A stretch of DNA of 64,000 nucleotides from an uncultured cyanobacterium (lineage in GTDB: Bacteria; Cyanobacteriota; Cyanobacteriia; PCC-6307; Cyanobiaceae). Under the pieces are notes generated by a model. It searched no databases, was not told where the DNA came from, and worked only from the letters and a program-made list of their open reading frames with translations. A program made the translations under genes and the position numbers. Below, piece by piece: positions 30,854-40,011 of this stretch. The stretch spans positions 40,210 through 104,209 of the forward strand of contig CAIZQU010000109.1 in NCBI GenBank assembly GCA_903935205.1, read 5' to 3'. The number at the start of each line of letters is the position of its first letter. Positions within the stretch are counted from its first letter, which is position 1.

Positions 30854-32482
30854 TCAGCCGGCCTGGCGGAAGCGCAGGGAGGCCGGATCGCCCCAGGAGC
30901 CTTCCGCCACCAGTCCCCGCGGGTTGTGGCAGAGGTGGCGGAGGGTCCAGAACAGCGGTTCGGGGCTGGCCAGCTCCAGGGCAGCGGCCAGCTCCTGCAG
31001 GGAGCGGGGCTGGCCATCGGCCAGCAGGGCCTCCAGGCGCCCCTGCAGGCTGAGCACCACGGCGGCGGCCTTCTTGCCGGCTTCGACCCCGGGCTGGTGG
31101 TAGGCATTGACGTCGATCAGCTCGGCGTAGAGCCCCACCGCCCGCTCGAACAGGGCGATCAGGGCGCCGAGGGAGCGTTCATCAAAACGGCGCACCGTGA
31201 TCGAGAGGTTCTGGCGACCCCCTTCGGTGAGGGCGGCACGGGTGCCCTGCAGGAAACCCTCCAGGAAATCCTGCGGATGCTCCTGGCCGATCGGACCGAT
31301 GTCGGCGGGGTCATCGAGGGCTTCGATGAAGGTGACGAAGAAGTTGTCGAGACCATCGCGCAGCTGCTGCACATAGGCGTGCTGATCGGTGGATCCCTTG
31401 TTGCCATACACCGCCAGGCCCTGGTGCACGGTGGCCCCCTGGCGATCGAGGTCCTTGCCCAGGGATTCCATCACCAGCTGCTGCAGGTAGCGGCTGAACA
31501 CCTCCAGGCGGTCGCGGTAGGGGAGCACCACCAGATCGCGGCGACCCTTGCCATCGCCGGCGGCATACCAGGCGCTCGCCATCAGGGCGGCTGGATTGGC
31601 CAGCAGCTCCGGTCGGCGGGTGGCGGCGTCCATGGCTGAGGCGCCGGCCAGGAAGGCGTGGATGTCAGCGCCGATCAGGCTCCCCGGCAGCAGCCCCACG
31701 GCGCCGGTGATGCTGGTGCGGCCGCCGACCCAGTCCGGCAGGTCGAAGCGGGCCAGCCAGTTCTCGCGGACGGCGAGCTGGTCGAGCTGGCTGCCGGCCA
31801 TGGTCACCGCCACGGCCTGGCCACTCCAGCTGCCGCCCAGGGCTTCCAGCCGCGCCCGGGCCTGCTCCATGCCGATCCGCGGCTCCGGCGTGCCGCCGGA
31901 TTTGCTCACCACCACCACCAGGGTGGTGCGCAGGCGATCGCCGAGGGCGGCCAGGGTGCGGCTCATGCCCTGGGGATCGACATTGTCGAAGAAGTGGAAG
32001 GGCAGGCCCCGGCCCTCCTGCTGCAGGGCGCGGATCATCAGCAGCGGACCGAGGCCCGAGCCGCCGATGCCGATCCACAGCACACCGCTGAACGGTTCGC
32101 CGTTCGGCGCCCGCCGTTCGCCGGCCAGCACCGCGGAGCCGAAGGCGGCGATGGCGTCGATCTCGGCGCTGACGTGGGCGCCGGCGGTGGGGTCCGGAGC
32201 CAGGCTGGGGGTGCGCAGCCAGTAGTGCCCGACCTGCCGCCCCTCGTCGGGGTTGGCGATCGCGCCACCCTCCAGCGCTTCCATGGCGGCGAAGGCCTGC
32301 TCAAACCGGGGGGTGAGGGTGTCGATCGTCTCGGCGGTGATGGCCATCCGGCTGACATCGAGCCAGAACCCCTCGGCCGGGTCATGCCAGAGCAGGGAGC
32401 AGAACCGCTGCCAGAGCCCGCTGGAATCGTGGCCATCCAGGGGGGGAAGGGTTGTGGGCGTCAGCGGTGGCATAGGGGACAT
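30854..32482 (-). CDS. pgi: glucose-6-phosphate isomerase
   Basis: GIGGSGLGPLLMIRAL, VVVSKSGGTPEP, YGNKGSTDQHAYVQQLRDG; start chosen inside the longer ORF. Confidence 0.95.
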   Translation of the reverse strand: MSPMPPLTPTTLPPLDGHDSSGLWQRFCSLLWHDPAEGFWLDVSRMAITAETIDTLTPRFEQAFAAMEALEGGAIANPDEGRQVGHYWLRTPSLAPDPTAGAHVSAEIDAIAAFGSAVLAGERRAPNGEPFSGVLWIGIGGSGLGPLLMIRALQQEGRGLPFHFFDNVDPQGMSRTLAALGDRLRTTLVVVVSKSGGTPEPRIGMEQARARLEALGGSWSGQAVAVTMAGSQLDQLAVRENWLARFDLPDWVGGRTSITGAVGLLPGSLIGADIHAFLAGASAMDAATRRPELLANPAALMASAWYAAGDGKGRRDLVVLPYRDRLEVFSRYLQQLVMESLGKDLDRQGATVHQGLAVYGNKGSTDQHAYVQQLRDGLDNFFVTFIEALDDPADIGPIGQEHPQDFLEGFLQGTRAALTEGGRQNLSITVRRFDERSLGALIALFERAVGLYAELIDVNAYHQPGVEAGKKAAAVVLSLQGRLEALLADGQPRSLQELAAALELASPEPLFWTLRHLCHNPRGLVAEGSWGDPASLRFRQAG

Positions 32483-32692
32483 GGGGACGGGCTGGCGCCT
32501 CAGCGCTCGGCTGGCGGCATCCAAGCCCATCCAGCGCCGCGCTGGGAATCCCCTGAGCCGCTGCGCCCGGCGGTTGTGTGGTCCACCCGACAGACCGAAC
32601 CGAGACCGGCACTGGCTCCGGGCGATTCCTGAAAGAATTAAGACGACGACTTTGCGGAGGTCTGTCTGTTCCGACCCCTGCTCCAGGTTCCG

Positions 32693-33544
32693 ATGGGCGG
32701 CATCTTGAAGCTCCTGATGCGACGCGACCGCCTGGTCCCTGCCATGGGGGTGGGGTTGGGCTGTGTGTTGGCCGCCATTCCCCTCGGCAGGGCCGTGCAC
32801 CAGGCCCTCTACCGCCCGCTGCTGCCGAGCGGCGTGCCGGCATTCGGCAGCACCCCCACGGGAGGGTTCGCCAGCCGACCGCCCAGCGAGGGTCTGCGGC
32901 CTGATCCGATCGACTTCAGCACCGAGGAGCTGCGTGAACTGAATCGCCGTTTCGGTGTGCATGGACCCCAACCCCATCTGGCCCAGCTGTTCACCGCCGG
33001 CATCGACAACCTCCAGCCGCTGCGCAGCCGCACCCTTGTCCGTCTCGAGGAGCTGCGCCCTCTGATCCTGGTGGAAGCCCATCGCCACCAGCTCAATCCG
33101 ATGCTGCTGGCGGCTGTGCTGTTCGACGAAATGCAGCATGCCAAGCCCGGCGAGAACACGCCGATCGCCGCTGCTTCGGGGTTGTTCCACACCCATGGCC
33201 CGGCCCAGCTGGGGGTGGGCGAGATGGTCAAACAGGGGCTCCTCAGCGCCGATGCCAGCCCGGAGGAGATCGAGCAGGCGCGCCTGGAGCTGCTCGACCC
33301 GGAGCGCAGTGTGGCGCTGCTGGCCAGCAAATTCGTGCGGCTGAGGGCCGCCCTTGACCTGCCCCAGCAGCGGCAGCTGATGGCCAGCCGTTCGCCGCGG
33401 GATGCCAAGGCCCTGGCAACCCTGGCCTATCTGCACAACGGCAAGCTCGACTATCCGGGTCGGGTGCTGCGTTACATGCAGGACCCAGAACTTCACGCCC
33501 TGATCTATGGCAGCCGCAACCGACCCACCAGCCCAATGATCTGA
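32693..33544 (+). CDS. lysozyme/transglycosylase-like envelope protein
   Basis: N-terminal TM; LRPLILVEAHRHQLNPMLLAAVLFDEMQHAKPGEN...GPAQLGVGEM. Confidence 0.6.
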   Translation: MGGILKLLMRRDRLVPAMGVGLGCVLAAIPLGRAVHQALYRPLLPSGVPAFGSTPTGGFASRPPSEGLRPDPIDFSTEELRELNRRFGVHGPQPHLAQLFTAGIDNLQPLRSRTLVRLEELRPLILVEAHRHQLNPMLLAAVLFDEMQHAKPGENTPIAAASGLFHTHGPAQLGVGEMVKQGLLSADASPEEIEQARLELLDPERSVALLASKFVRLRAALDLPQQRQLMASRSPRDAKALATLAYLHNGKLDYPGRVLRYMQDPELHALIYGSRNRPTSPMI

Positions 33545-33690
33545 TCGAGGCCACCTCGAAACAGGCCAGTTCCCGCCGGTTGCGCTGCGTGAGGCTCCTT
33601 GTTCTCGGCAGTGATGCAGGCTGAGGTGGGTGCCTTTTACTGGACAGGGAAAGCGCGAATCTTCGCGGTGGCCTCTGTTCTGGGCAGATC

Positions 33691-33825
33691 TGGCCTGTTC
33701 TGTTCCTTTCTGTTCTGTTCCTTTCTGCCCTTATCTGACCTGACCCGATCTGCCCTTATCTGACCTGACCTGACCTGACCTGACCCGATCTGAGCCGACC
33801 TGAGCTGCCCTGAGCTGCCCTGATG
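33691..33825. repeat. degenerate pentanucleotide tract (CTGTT/CTGAC/CTGCC)n
   Basis: ctgttctgttcctttctgttctgttcc...ctgacctgacctgacctgacctgaccc...ctgagctgccctgagctgccctgatg. Confidence 0.75.
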
Positions 33826-33884
33826 CGCTGGCCAGATCAGCGGATCCGATCATCAGAGCGGCTGGGTACCTCTGGCGCATCGAG

Positions 33885-34135
33885 CGACACAGCGGGCCCC
33901 GAACAGACACAGATCCGATCCGGCGCCTGGCGCGGCACCATCCTGGGACCCGGGAGATCGACAAGACCGCAGAGCTTTCGCCGTGGGATCCAGTGCTGTG
34001 AAACCCTTCTGCCCATGGGTGTGGGGCCAACATCTCGGAGCGGATGAGAATCCCTTCAGACTCTGATTCGCTCCATGGCGAAATCACAGCATCGATCTGG
34101 GGGCAATACGGCTACGCCCCACAGGCTCCCCGATC
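33885..34135 (+). repeat. Intergenic family copy A
   Basis: ccccgaacagacacagatccgatc...catcctgggac and ttctgcccatggg...gccaacatctcggagcggatgagaatcc...tggggGcaatacggctacgcccc align with copy B. Confidence 0.65.
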
Positions 34136-34148
34136 AGCCAGCCGGGCT

Positions 34149-35021
34149 TCAGCAGATCACACCGAGGGCCGCGAGCCGGCGGCGCAGGGCGGTCCAGTCG
34201 AAGCTGCGGGGATCGGAGCGCTCCAGACCGAGATCCACATGACGGTGGGTGGTGATCGCCTCCGGCGCGATCGGATATCGGCCCATCCAGTCCGCCAGCA
34301 CCACCGCCAGGGCGTCGTACTGGGCGCTGCTGTAACCGCTGTGGGAGGGGCCGTCATCTTCGCCATCGAGGGGGGTTTCGAGGCTGATGTGCAGGGCGAA
34401 ATTGTTGACCGAGCCACTCACCTTGGGGCTGGTCATCGCCCATTGACCCTGGAAGGCGGAGTAACCGGCACCGAAGGCGCGCTTCTCGGGCGGCACGGTG
34501 TCGACCACCTGGCCATCACCACCGATCAGGGTGTGATAACTGACCTGCTGGGCATCGTCAGGATGGTGCGTGCGGAAGGTGTTGATCGCCGATTCCATCC
34601 CATAGACGGTTTCATGGAGCACCACCAGCCGAGGCCGGGGATCGAGGCGGTTGCCGCCGATGTCCTGGCGAAGGCGCTCGCCGTAGTTGCTCGGATCGAT
34701 CACCACCCGCTGGCGCCGTTGGGGCAGGCGGGCGAGCAGCCCCTGCAGGCGGGCTTCCTCCTCGGCATCGCGGGTCGGGCAGACCTGCCGCAGGGGTGAC
34801 GTCCAGGTGGCCTGGCCGGGGGGCGCGCTGATCCGGCGACGGGGCTGGGCCGGACTGGGTCGGGGACCCTCCGCCAGCAGATCGATCAGGGAGGGGCGAT
34901 CGCCGGGTTGGTCCGCCAACCGCTGCAGCAGGCCGCGGGACAGCCAGAACAGGCCCCCGAGGCTGAGGGCGGTGGCACCGGCGAGGGCGACCAGCAGGGG
35001 GCGGCGGCTCTGGGCGTTCAC
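34149..35021 (-). CDS. N-acetylmuramoyl-L-alanine amidase (Amidase_2)
   Basis: LVVLHETVYGMESAINTFRTHHPDDAQQVSYHTLIGGDGQV...NNFALHISLE...TTHRHVDLGLERSDP. Confidence 0.85.
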   Translation of the reverse strand: MNAQSRRPLLVALAGATALSLGGLFWLSRGLLQRLADQPGDRPSLIDLLAEGPRPSPAQPRRRISAPPGQATWTSPLRQVCPTRDAEEEARLQGLLARLPQRRQRVVIDPSNYGERLRQDIGGNRLDPRPRLVVLHETVYGMESAINTFRTHHPDDAQQVSYHTLIGGDGQVVDTVPPEKRAFGAGYSAFQGQWAMTSPKVSGSVNNFALHISLETPLDGEDDGPSHSGYSSAQYDALAVVLADWMGRYPIAPEAITTHRHVDLGLERSDPRSFDWTALRRRLAALGVIC

Positions 35022-36799
35022 GGCATCAGCTCCAGCCAGCGGCGTCGCCGTTCGGCCGCCTGGGGCGGAGCGGAGGGATCGAGCTGCAGCTGCCAGCGTT
35101 CCACCTGGGCCGGGCCGGGCCGCAGGGCCGTTTCGCGGATGCGGCCATCACGGCAGTAGAGCAGGGGCAGCCCGGTGGCGGCGGGTTCCGTTGCCGAGAT
35201 CAGGCTCTGGAGCAGCGGACCCAGCTGTTCGGCAGAGCGCAACCGCTGGCCGGCAACCGCCAGCAATTCATCGCCAACCTGCAACCCGGCCGCTTCTGCC
35301 GCACCGCCACGACTGACCCGATCCAGTGTCATTCCAGGTCCGCACTGCCAACCGGGTTGGGGATGGCTGCCGGCCACGGCGTTCAGGCTCAGGCCCACAT
35401 CAGCCAGGTAGGAATTGAGATCCAGATCTTCTCTGGAATTCAGCCAGATCGGCAGCAGGGTGGACAGATCGGCGGCGTGGCGCCCGAAAACCGCCAGCAG
35501 ATCCTGCTCCCGATAGCCCCGCCCCTGGCGGCCGTGGCTGCACCACAGCTCCTGCAGCACCGCCGCCAGGCTGGAGCCGTGGCGGCGCAGGTGCAGATCA
35601 AGCGCCAGGGCGATGACCGCACCCTTGAGGTAATAGCTGATCTGGCAGTCGCTGTTGTGGGGATCGGGGCGATAGAGCTTCACCCAGGCCTCTTCGGCAC
35701 TGGCCCGCAGGCTTTGCACCCGCCGGCCGGGGGTGAGCAGATAGCGGCTCAGCTCCTCGCCGAGGTCCTGGAGCAGGTCGGCTTCACTGGCCAGACCGGC
35801 GGCCACCGGGATCAGCTGGTCGAAGTAGCTGGTCACCCCTTCGGCGAACCACAGGGTCGGCACGATCACGGCCCTGTCGTAGTCGATGGGGGTGAGTTCG
35901 GCGGGCCGCAGCCGCCGCACATTCCACTGGTGCAGGTACTCGTGGGCCACCAGCTGCAGCAGCCGCCGCCGACCCTGGGGTTCGCGCAGGGTGGTGCGGC
36001 CGAACTGAAGCACGCAGCCGTCGTCGTGCTCGAGGCCGCCGTATCCCTTCTCCAGCAGGTGCAGCACCACCAGGTAGGCGTCGCTGGCGGGGCGCTCCAC
36101 CCCCATCAGGCGGCAGCAGGTCAGGGCGATCCGCTCCACATCGGCCAGCCAGGACGGGTCTCGCCCCGGCAGGTCATCGCCCCAGCTCACCCAGCGGTGG
36201 GGAACACCGGCCACCATGAACTGGTGGCAGGGATGGGGACCGGCCTCGATCGGGCTGTCGATCAGCTGGTCGAAATCGCGGGCGAGCCAGCCCTGGTCCT
36301 GTTCCGGCAGGGGCAGAAAGGCCCGCCAGCCCTCCGGCAGGGTCAGGCTGAGTCGGTGGGGCGACCAACGCTCCCCCTCCAGCTGCAGGGCCACCCCGGC
36401 CAGGCAGAGGAAGCCGTGGTCCCCGTTGAGCTGGCAGGTGCGCACCGAGAGATCGGTGGCCAGGATCCGCCAGCAGAGCTGCACCGGTGCCTGACCCTCG
36501 CAGTGGATCCGCCAGCAGGAGGTCTCCAGTCGCTCGATCGCCAGGTCGCGATCACCCTGGCGGGCGCTGAGGCCCTCCAGGGTGCGCACGTAGTCGCGGA
36601 TCAGGTAGGAGCCGGGGGTCCAGGCGGGCAGACGCACCAGGGTGGAGCTGCGCCGGGGGTGCCAGCGCAGGGTGGCCCGCACCAGATGCCGCTCGGGCGC
36701 CGTCAGATCCAGGTGCAGGTGGGGGGGCGACCAGGTTTCAGGCACCGAGGCTGACGACGGCGTCGGGCAGGTGGCGGGCGGCGGCGGCGAGGGCCTCAC
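35018..36799 (-). CDS. M61 family metallopeptidase with PDZ domain
   Basis: LLQLVAHEYLHQWNVRRLRP (HExxH), LWFAEGVTSYFDQL, PDZ-like GGAAEAAGLQVGDELLAV. Confidence 0.92.
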   Translation of the reverse strand: MRPSPPPPATCPTPSSASVPETWSPPHLHLDLTAPERHLVRATLRWHPRRSSTLVRLPAWTPGSYLIRDYVRTLEGLSARQGDRDLAIERLETSCWRIHCEGQAPVQLCWRILATDLSVRTCQLNGDHGFLCLAGVALQLEGERWSPHRLSLTLPEGWRAFLPLPEQDQGWLARDFDQLIDSPIEAGPHPCHQFMVAGVPHRWVSWGDDLPGRDPSWLADVERIALTCCRLMGVERPASDAYLVVLHLLEKGYGGLEHDDGCVLQFGRTTLREPQGRRRLLQLVAHEYLHQWNVRRLRPAELTPIDYDRAVIVPTLWFAEGVTSYFDQLIPVAAGLASEADLLQDLGEELSRYLLTPGRRVQSLRASAEEAWVKLYRPDPHNSDCQISYYLKGAVIALALDLHLRRHGSSLAAVLQELWCSHGRQGRGYREQDLLAVFGRHAADLSTLLPIWLNSREDLDLNSYLADVGLSLNAVAGSHPQPGWQCGPGMTLDRVSRGGAAEAAGLQVGDELLAVAGQRLRSAEQLGPLLQSLISATEPAATGLPLLYCRDGRIRETALRPGPAQVERWQLQLDPSAPPQAAERRRRWLELMP

Positions 36800-37082
36800 G
36801 GGCGGCGTAGGCGCGGGTCAGGCGGGAGAGCAGGCCATCGAGGTCGCGGCTGCGGCTGAGCCGTTGCAGATCGGCCACCAGGGCGAGGCCGCCATCGGCG
36901 CTGCGCTGCCAGCCCAGGGTGAGGCCATCGGGCAGGGTGACCCGCAGCTCGACCCGCTGCCGTTCCGGCCCGAAGCCGTTGAGCACCCCGCCGGCCTCGG
37001 GATGGAGGCCGAGGCTCTCCAGGCTGGCGGCAAGGCAGTGGGTATCCCGCAGCACGGTCGGCAGGATCGAGAGATGGGACAT
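36738..37082 (-). CDS. ycf35: DUF1257 family protein (Ycf35-like)
   Basis: MSHLSILPTVLRDTHCLAASLESLGLHPEAGGVLNGFG. Confidence 0.82.
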   Translation of the reverse strand: MSHLSILPTVLRDTHCLAASLESLGLHPEAGGVLNGFGPERQRVELRVTLPDGLTLGWQRSADGGLALVADLQRLSRSRDLDGLLSRLTRAYAAREALAAAARHLPDAVVSLGA

Positions 37083-37292
37083 CGTTGCCAGGCTCCAGGC
37101 ATTGGCCATGCTGGTGGGAACCTAGCGAGACCGCCAGGGTGATCCGGTCGCCGATGTCACCGGCCATCGAGCTCGTCGCTGGGGAGTGGCCGCGCCGGCC
37201 CCCCAGCGCCGCCCGGCGGCGGCAGTTGCGGCCGCCGCTGCCAGCAAGCCGCCGCTGCCAGCAGCCCCGCTGCCGGCAGCCAGCCCAGCCCA

Positions 37293-37448
37293 TCAGCAGC
37301 CCTTCTCCGGTTTCTTTTTATCTTCTGGGCACCTCGAAAAATTGTCCAACCCGCCCCTGCCCGGAGCCAGTTGCGGGTAGCCGTAATGGCTCCAGATCCA
37401 TGGGGAGATCTCGCTGTGGAACGGAACGGGGTCTCCCATGGATCCCAT
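37293..37448 (-). CDS. candidate 51-aa small protein in copy B
   Basis: MGSMGDPVPFHSEISPWIWSHYGYPQLAPGRGGLDNFSRCPEDKKKPEKGC; pattern shared with copy A ORF (LHGEITASIWGQYGYAPQAP). Confidence 0.4.
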   Translation of the reverse strand: MGSMGDPVPFHSEISPWIWSHYGYPQLAPGRGGLDNFSRCPEDKKKPEKGC

Positions 37449-37635
37449 CCGCAACGCGATGCTGGCGCGGTGCCAATGGGCAGAATGAAGGCGCCACAAC
37501 AGATCGCGAGATGAAGGTCCAGAGATGAAGGTGCTGAGATGAAGGTCCTGAGATGTTGTTGATGCCCTGCGTCTCAGGATGTGGCTGTGATGTGGGCCCG
37601 ATCGGCTCTGTCTCTGTTCGGGATCTGGTCTGCTG
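37320..37635 (-). repeat. Intergenic family copy B with 14-bp tandem array
   Basis: Reverse complement cagaccagatcccgaacagagacagagccgatcgggccc...cctgagacgcagggcatcaacaac matches copies A and C; array gagatgaaggtcca/gagatgaaggtgct/gagatgaaggtcct at 37508-37549. Confidence 0.75.
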
Positions 37636-37742
37636 ACCCCTGCGCAACAGGCTTCTGGCGATGACCGCCACCCGATCCGCCGAGCGCCTTTTTCCCTCGT
37701 TCCAACCCCCGATTGCCGCGCGCTTTCGCCCCTGCCGCACCG

Positions 37743-38498
37743 ATGAACCCGCCCCTTGCTCCGTCCCCGGATCCTTTCCCTGGCGACCGTCGTGCGTTGG
37801 CGGCCCCGACCGCTTCGGGCCGCTCGGCTGAGGGTTCAGCGCCCCTGCCGGCCTGCCCAGCGGATCCCGAGGGCGCTGCCGCCGCCGCCCTGCTCTGGCC
37901 CCAGGCCTGGCCCGAGGCTCTGCCGCCGCTGCGGCTGGGGGTGATGGCCTCCGGTGCCGGCAGCAACTTCGAGGCGCTGGTGCGTGCTGGCCGCCAGGGC
38001 CCCCTGAATGCCGAGGTGGTGCAGCTGGTGGTCAACAATCCCGGCTGCGGTGCCAGCCGGCGGGCCGCAGCGCTCGCGGTGCCCTGCGCCCTGCTCGATC
38101 ACAGGGAGCTGCGGGACCGGCGCCAGCTCGACCAGCGGATCGCAGCCCTGTTTCAGGAGCAGGGGGTCGATCTGGTGGTGATGGCCGGCTGGATGCGGAT
38201 CGTCACCCCGGAGTTGATCGGCGCCTATCCGCAGCGGCTGCTCAACATCCACCCCTCCCTGCTGCCGAGCTTCCGGGGCGTGGATGCGGTGGGCCAGGCC
38301 CTGGCCGCCGGTGTGCGGCTCAGCGGCTGCACCGCTCACCTGGTGGTCGAGGAGGTGGATGCGGGGCCGATCCTGGCCCAGGCGGCGGTGCCGGTGCTGG
38401 CCGGTGATGACCACGCCAGCCTCAGCGCCCGCATCCAGCGGCAGGAGCACCGGCTGTTGCCCCGGGCCGTGGCCCTGGCGGCGGCCCGGTTGCGGTAG
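37743..38498 (+). CDS. purN: phosphoribosylglycinamide formyltransferase
   Basis: LGVMASGAGSNFEALVRAG, VVMAGWMRIVTPELI, LLNIHPSLLPSFRGVDAVGQAL. Confidence 0.95.
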   Translation: MNPPLAPSPDPFPGDRRALAAPTASGRSAEGSAPLPACPADPEGAAAAALLWPQAWPEALPPLRLGVMASGAGSNFEALVRAGRQGPLNAEVVQLVVNNPGCGASRRAAALAVPCALLDHRELRDRRQLDQRIAALFQEQGVDLVVMAGWMRIVTPELIGAYPQRLLNIHPSLLPSFRGVDAVGQALAAGVRLSGCTAHLVVEEVDAGPILAQAAVPVLAGDDHASLSARIQRQEHRLLPRAVALAAARLR

Positions 38499-38710
38499 CG
38501 GTAGCGGATGCCCTCTGGTCGCGCCTGCGGGCTGGGCCTGGGATCGACGGGCCGGGGCTGGCTTGCCATCCCCGTCGCCCCGCTGGCGAGGCCTACCAGC
38601 CAGCGCCGTTGAGCCCCGGCTGCCGGACTGGTTGGCAGCGGCCTGGAGGGCTGGCCCAGGCAAGCCCCGACCGGACGGCTCCGAAACGGCCGAGGGCTCC
38701 GGAAGGGAGC

Positions 38711-39775
38711 TCAGGGATAAAAGGGCAGCAGCGGCAGGCCCGCCTCCGCCTCCAGCCCGGCCAGCAGGTTGAGGGCTTGCACGCCCTGGCCCGCCTGGCC
38801 CTTGATCAGGTTGTCGATGGCGCTCATCACGATCAGCTGGCCGGTGCGCCCATCCACCTGCACGGACAGCAGGCAGCGGTTGGTCTGGCGCACCCACTTG
38901 GTGGATGGATAGGTGCCCACCGGCAGCACCTCCACGCAGGGCCGCTGGCGGTAGGCGGCGGCCAGCAGGGTGGTGCAGTCTTCGGCGGTGAGGCCCGGAT
39001 CCCGCAGGCGGGCGTAGACGGTGGCCAGCAGGCCCCGCACCATCGGCATCAGGTGGGGGGTGAACTGCAGCTGGATCGGCTGGCCGGCCGCCTGGGAGGC
39101 CAGCTGCTCGATCTCGCTGGTGTGGCGATGGCCCACCACGCCGTAGGGCGCCACCGCTTCGGAGGCCTCTGCGAGCAGCAGGTGTTCCTTGGCGGCCCGG
39201 CCGCCGCCGGAGGTGCCGGTCTTGGCATCGATGACGATGCCGGAGGTTTCGATCAGACCCTGGTTGAGGAAGGGCAGCAGGGCCAGGAGGCTGGCGGTGG
39301 GGAAACAGCCCGGTGCCGCCACCAGCCGCGCCTGGCGGATCCGCGCCTCCTCCCATTCCACCAACCCATACACGGCCTCGGCGCAGAGGTCGGCGTCGCT
39401 GCGGGGCACGCTGCGGGCTTCGGCGCTGTAGACCTCCTGCCAGCGGGCCAGGGAGCGGTAGCGGTAGTCGGCGGAGAGATCCACCACCCGCACGCCCCGC
39501 TGCAGCAACTCCGGCACCAGGGTGGCGGCCACGCCGTTGGGCAGGCTGAGCACCGCCAGGTCGGCCGCGGCGGCGATGGCGGCCGGATCGGGGCTCTGCA
39601 CCACCGGGTCGCCGGGCAGGGGCAGGAAGTGCACCAGTTCGCTCCAGCGCTTGCCGCTGCTGCGTTCGCCGCCCAGGAACGACACCTCCAGGCCGGGGTG
39701 ATCGTGGAGCAGCCGCAGGGTCTGCAGGCCGCCGTAGCCGCTGGCGCCGATCACGGCGACCCGAGTGCCTGTCAT
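38711..39775 (-). CDS. argC: N-acetyl-gamma-glutamyl-phosphate reductase
   Basis: VAVIGASGYGGLQTLRLL, LVAAPGCFPTASLLAL, DAKTGTSGGGRA. Confidence 0.96.
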   Translation of the reverse strand: MTGTRVAVIGASGYGGLQTLRLLHDHPGLEVSFLGGERSSGKRWSELVHFLPLPGDPVVQSPDPAAIAAAADLAVLSLPNGVAATLVPELLQRGVRVVDLSADYRYRSLARWQEVYSAEARSVPRSDADLCAEAVYGLVEWEEARIRQARLVAAPGCFPTASLLALLPFLNQGLIETSGIVIDAKTGTSGGGRAAKEHLLLAEASEAVAPYGVVGHRHTSEIEQLASQAAGQPIQLQFTPHLMPMVRGLLATVYARLRDPGLTAEDCTTLLAAAYRQRPCVEVLPVGTYPSTKWVRQTNRCLLSVQVDGRTGQLIVMSAIDNLIKGQAGQGVQALNLLAGLEAEAGLPLLPFYP

Positions 39776-40011
39776 GCCGGAGTCGAGGGAACGAAGGATC
39801 GTACCGGGACCTATAACTACAGATCAGCCTGCTCGCCACGGTCCTGACCAGCGCCCCCTCCAGCCTCGGCTCCGCCACCGGCCCCTGGGATCGGCCCGGC
39901 CCCAGCGCCGCCCCGGCCAGCGCCCCAGACTCCCCGCTGGCTGGCCTGCCGCCTGGCGATGTCGCGCCGCCCCAGGGGGCGGCGGCGATCACGGCCTCCG
40001 ACTCGCGTGCC

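Noticed and set aside
37508-37549. CRISPR array
   Set aside because: 14-bp contiguous units without spacers.
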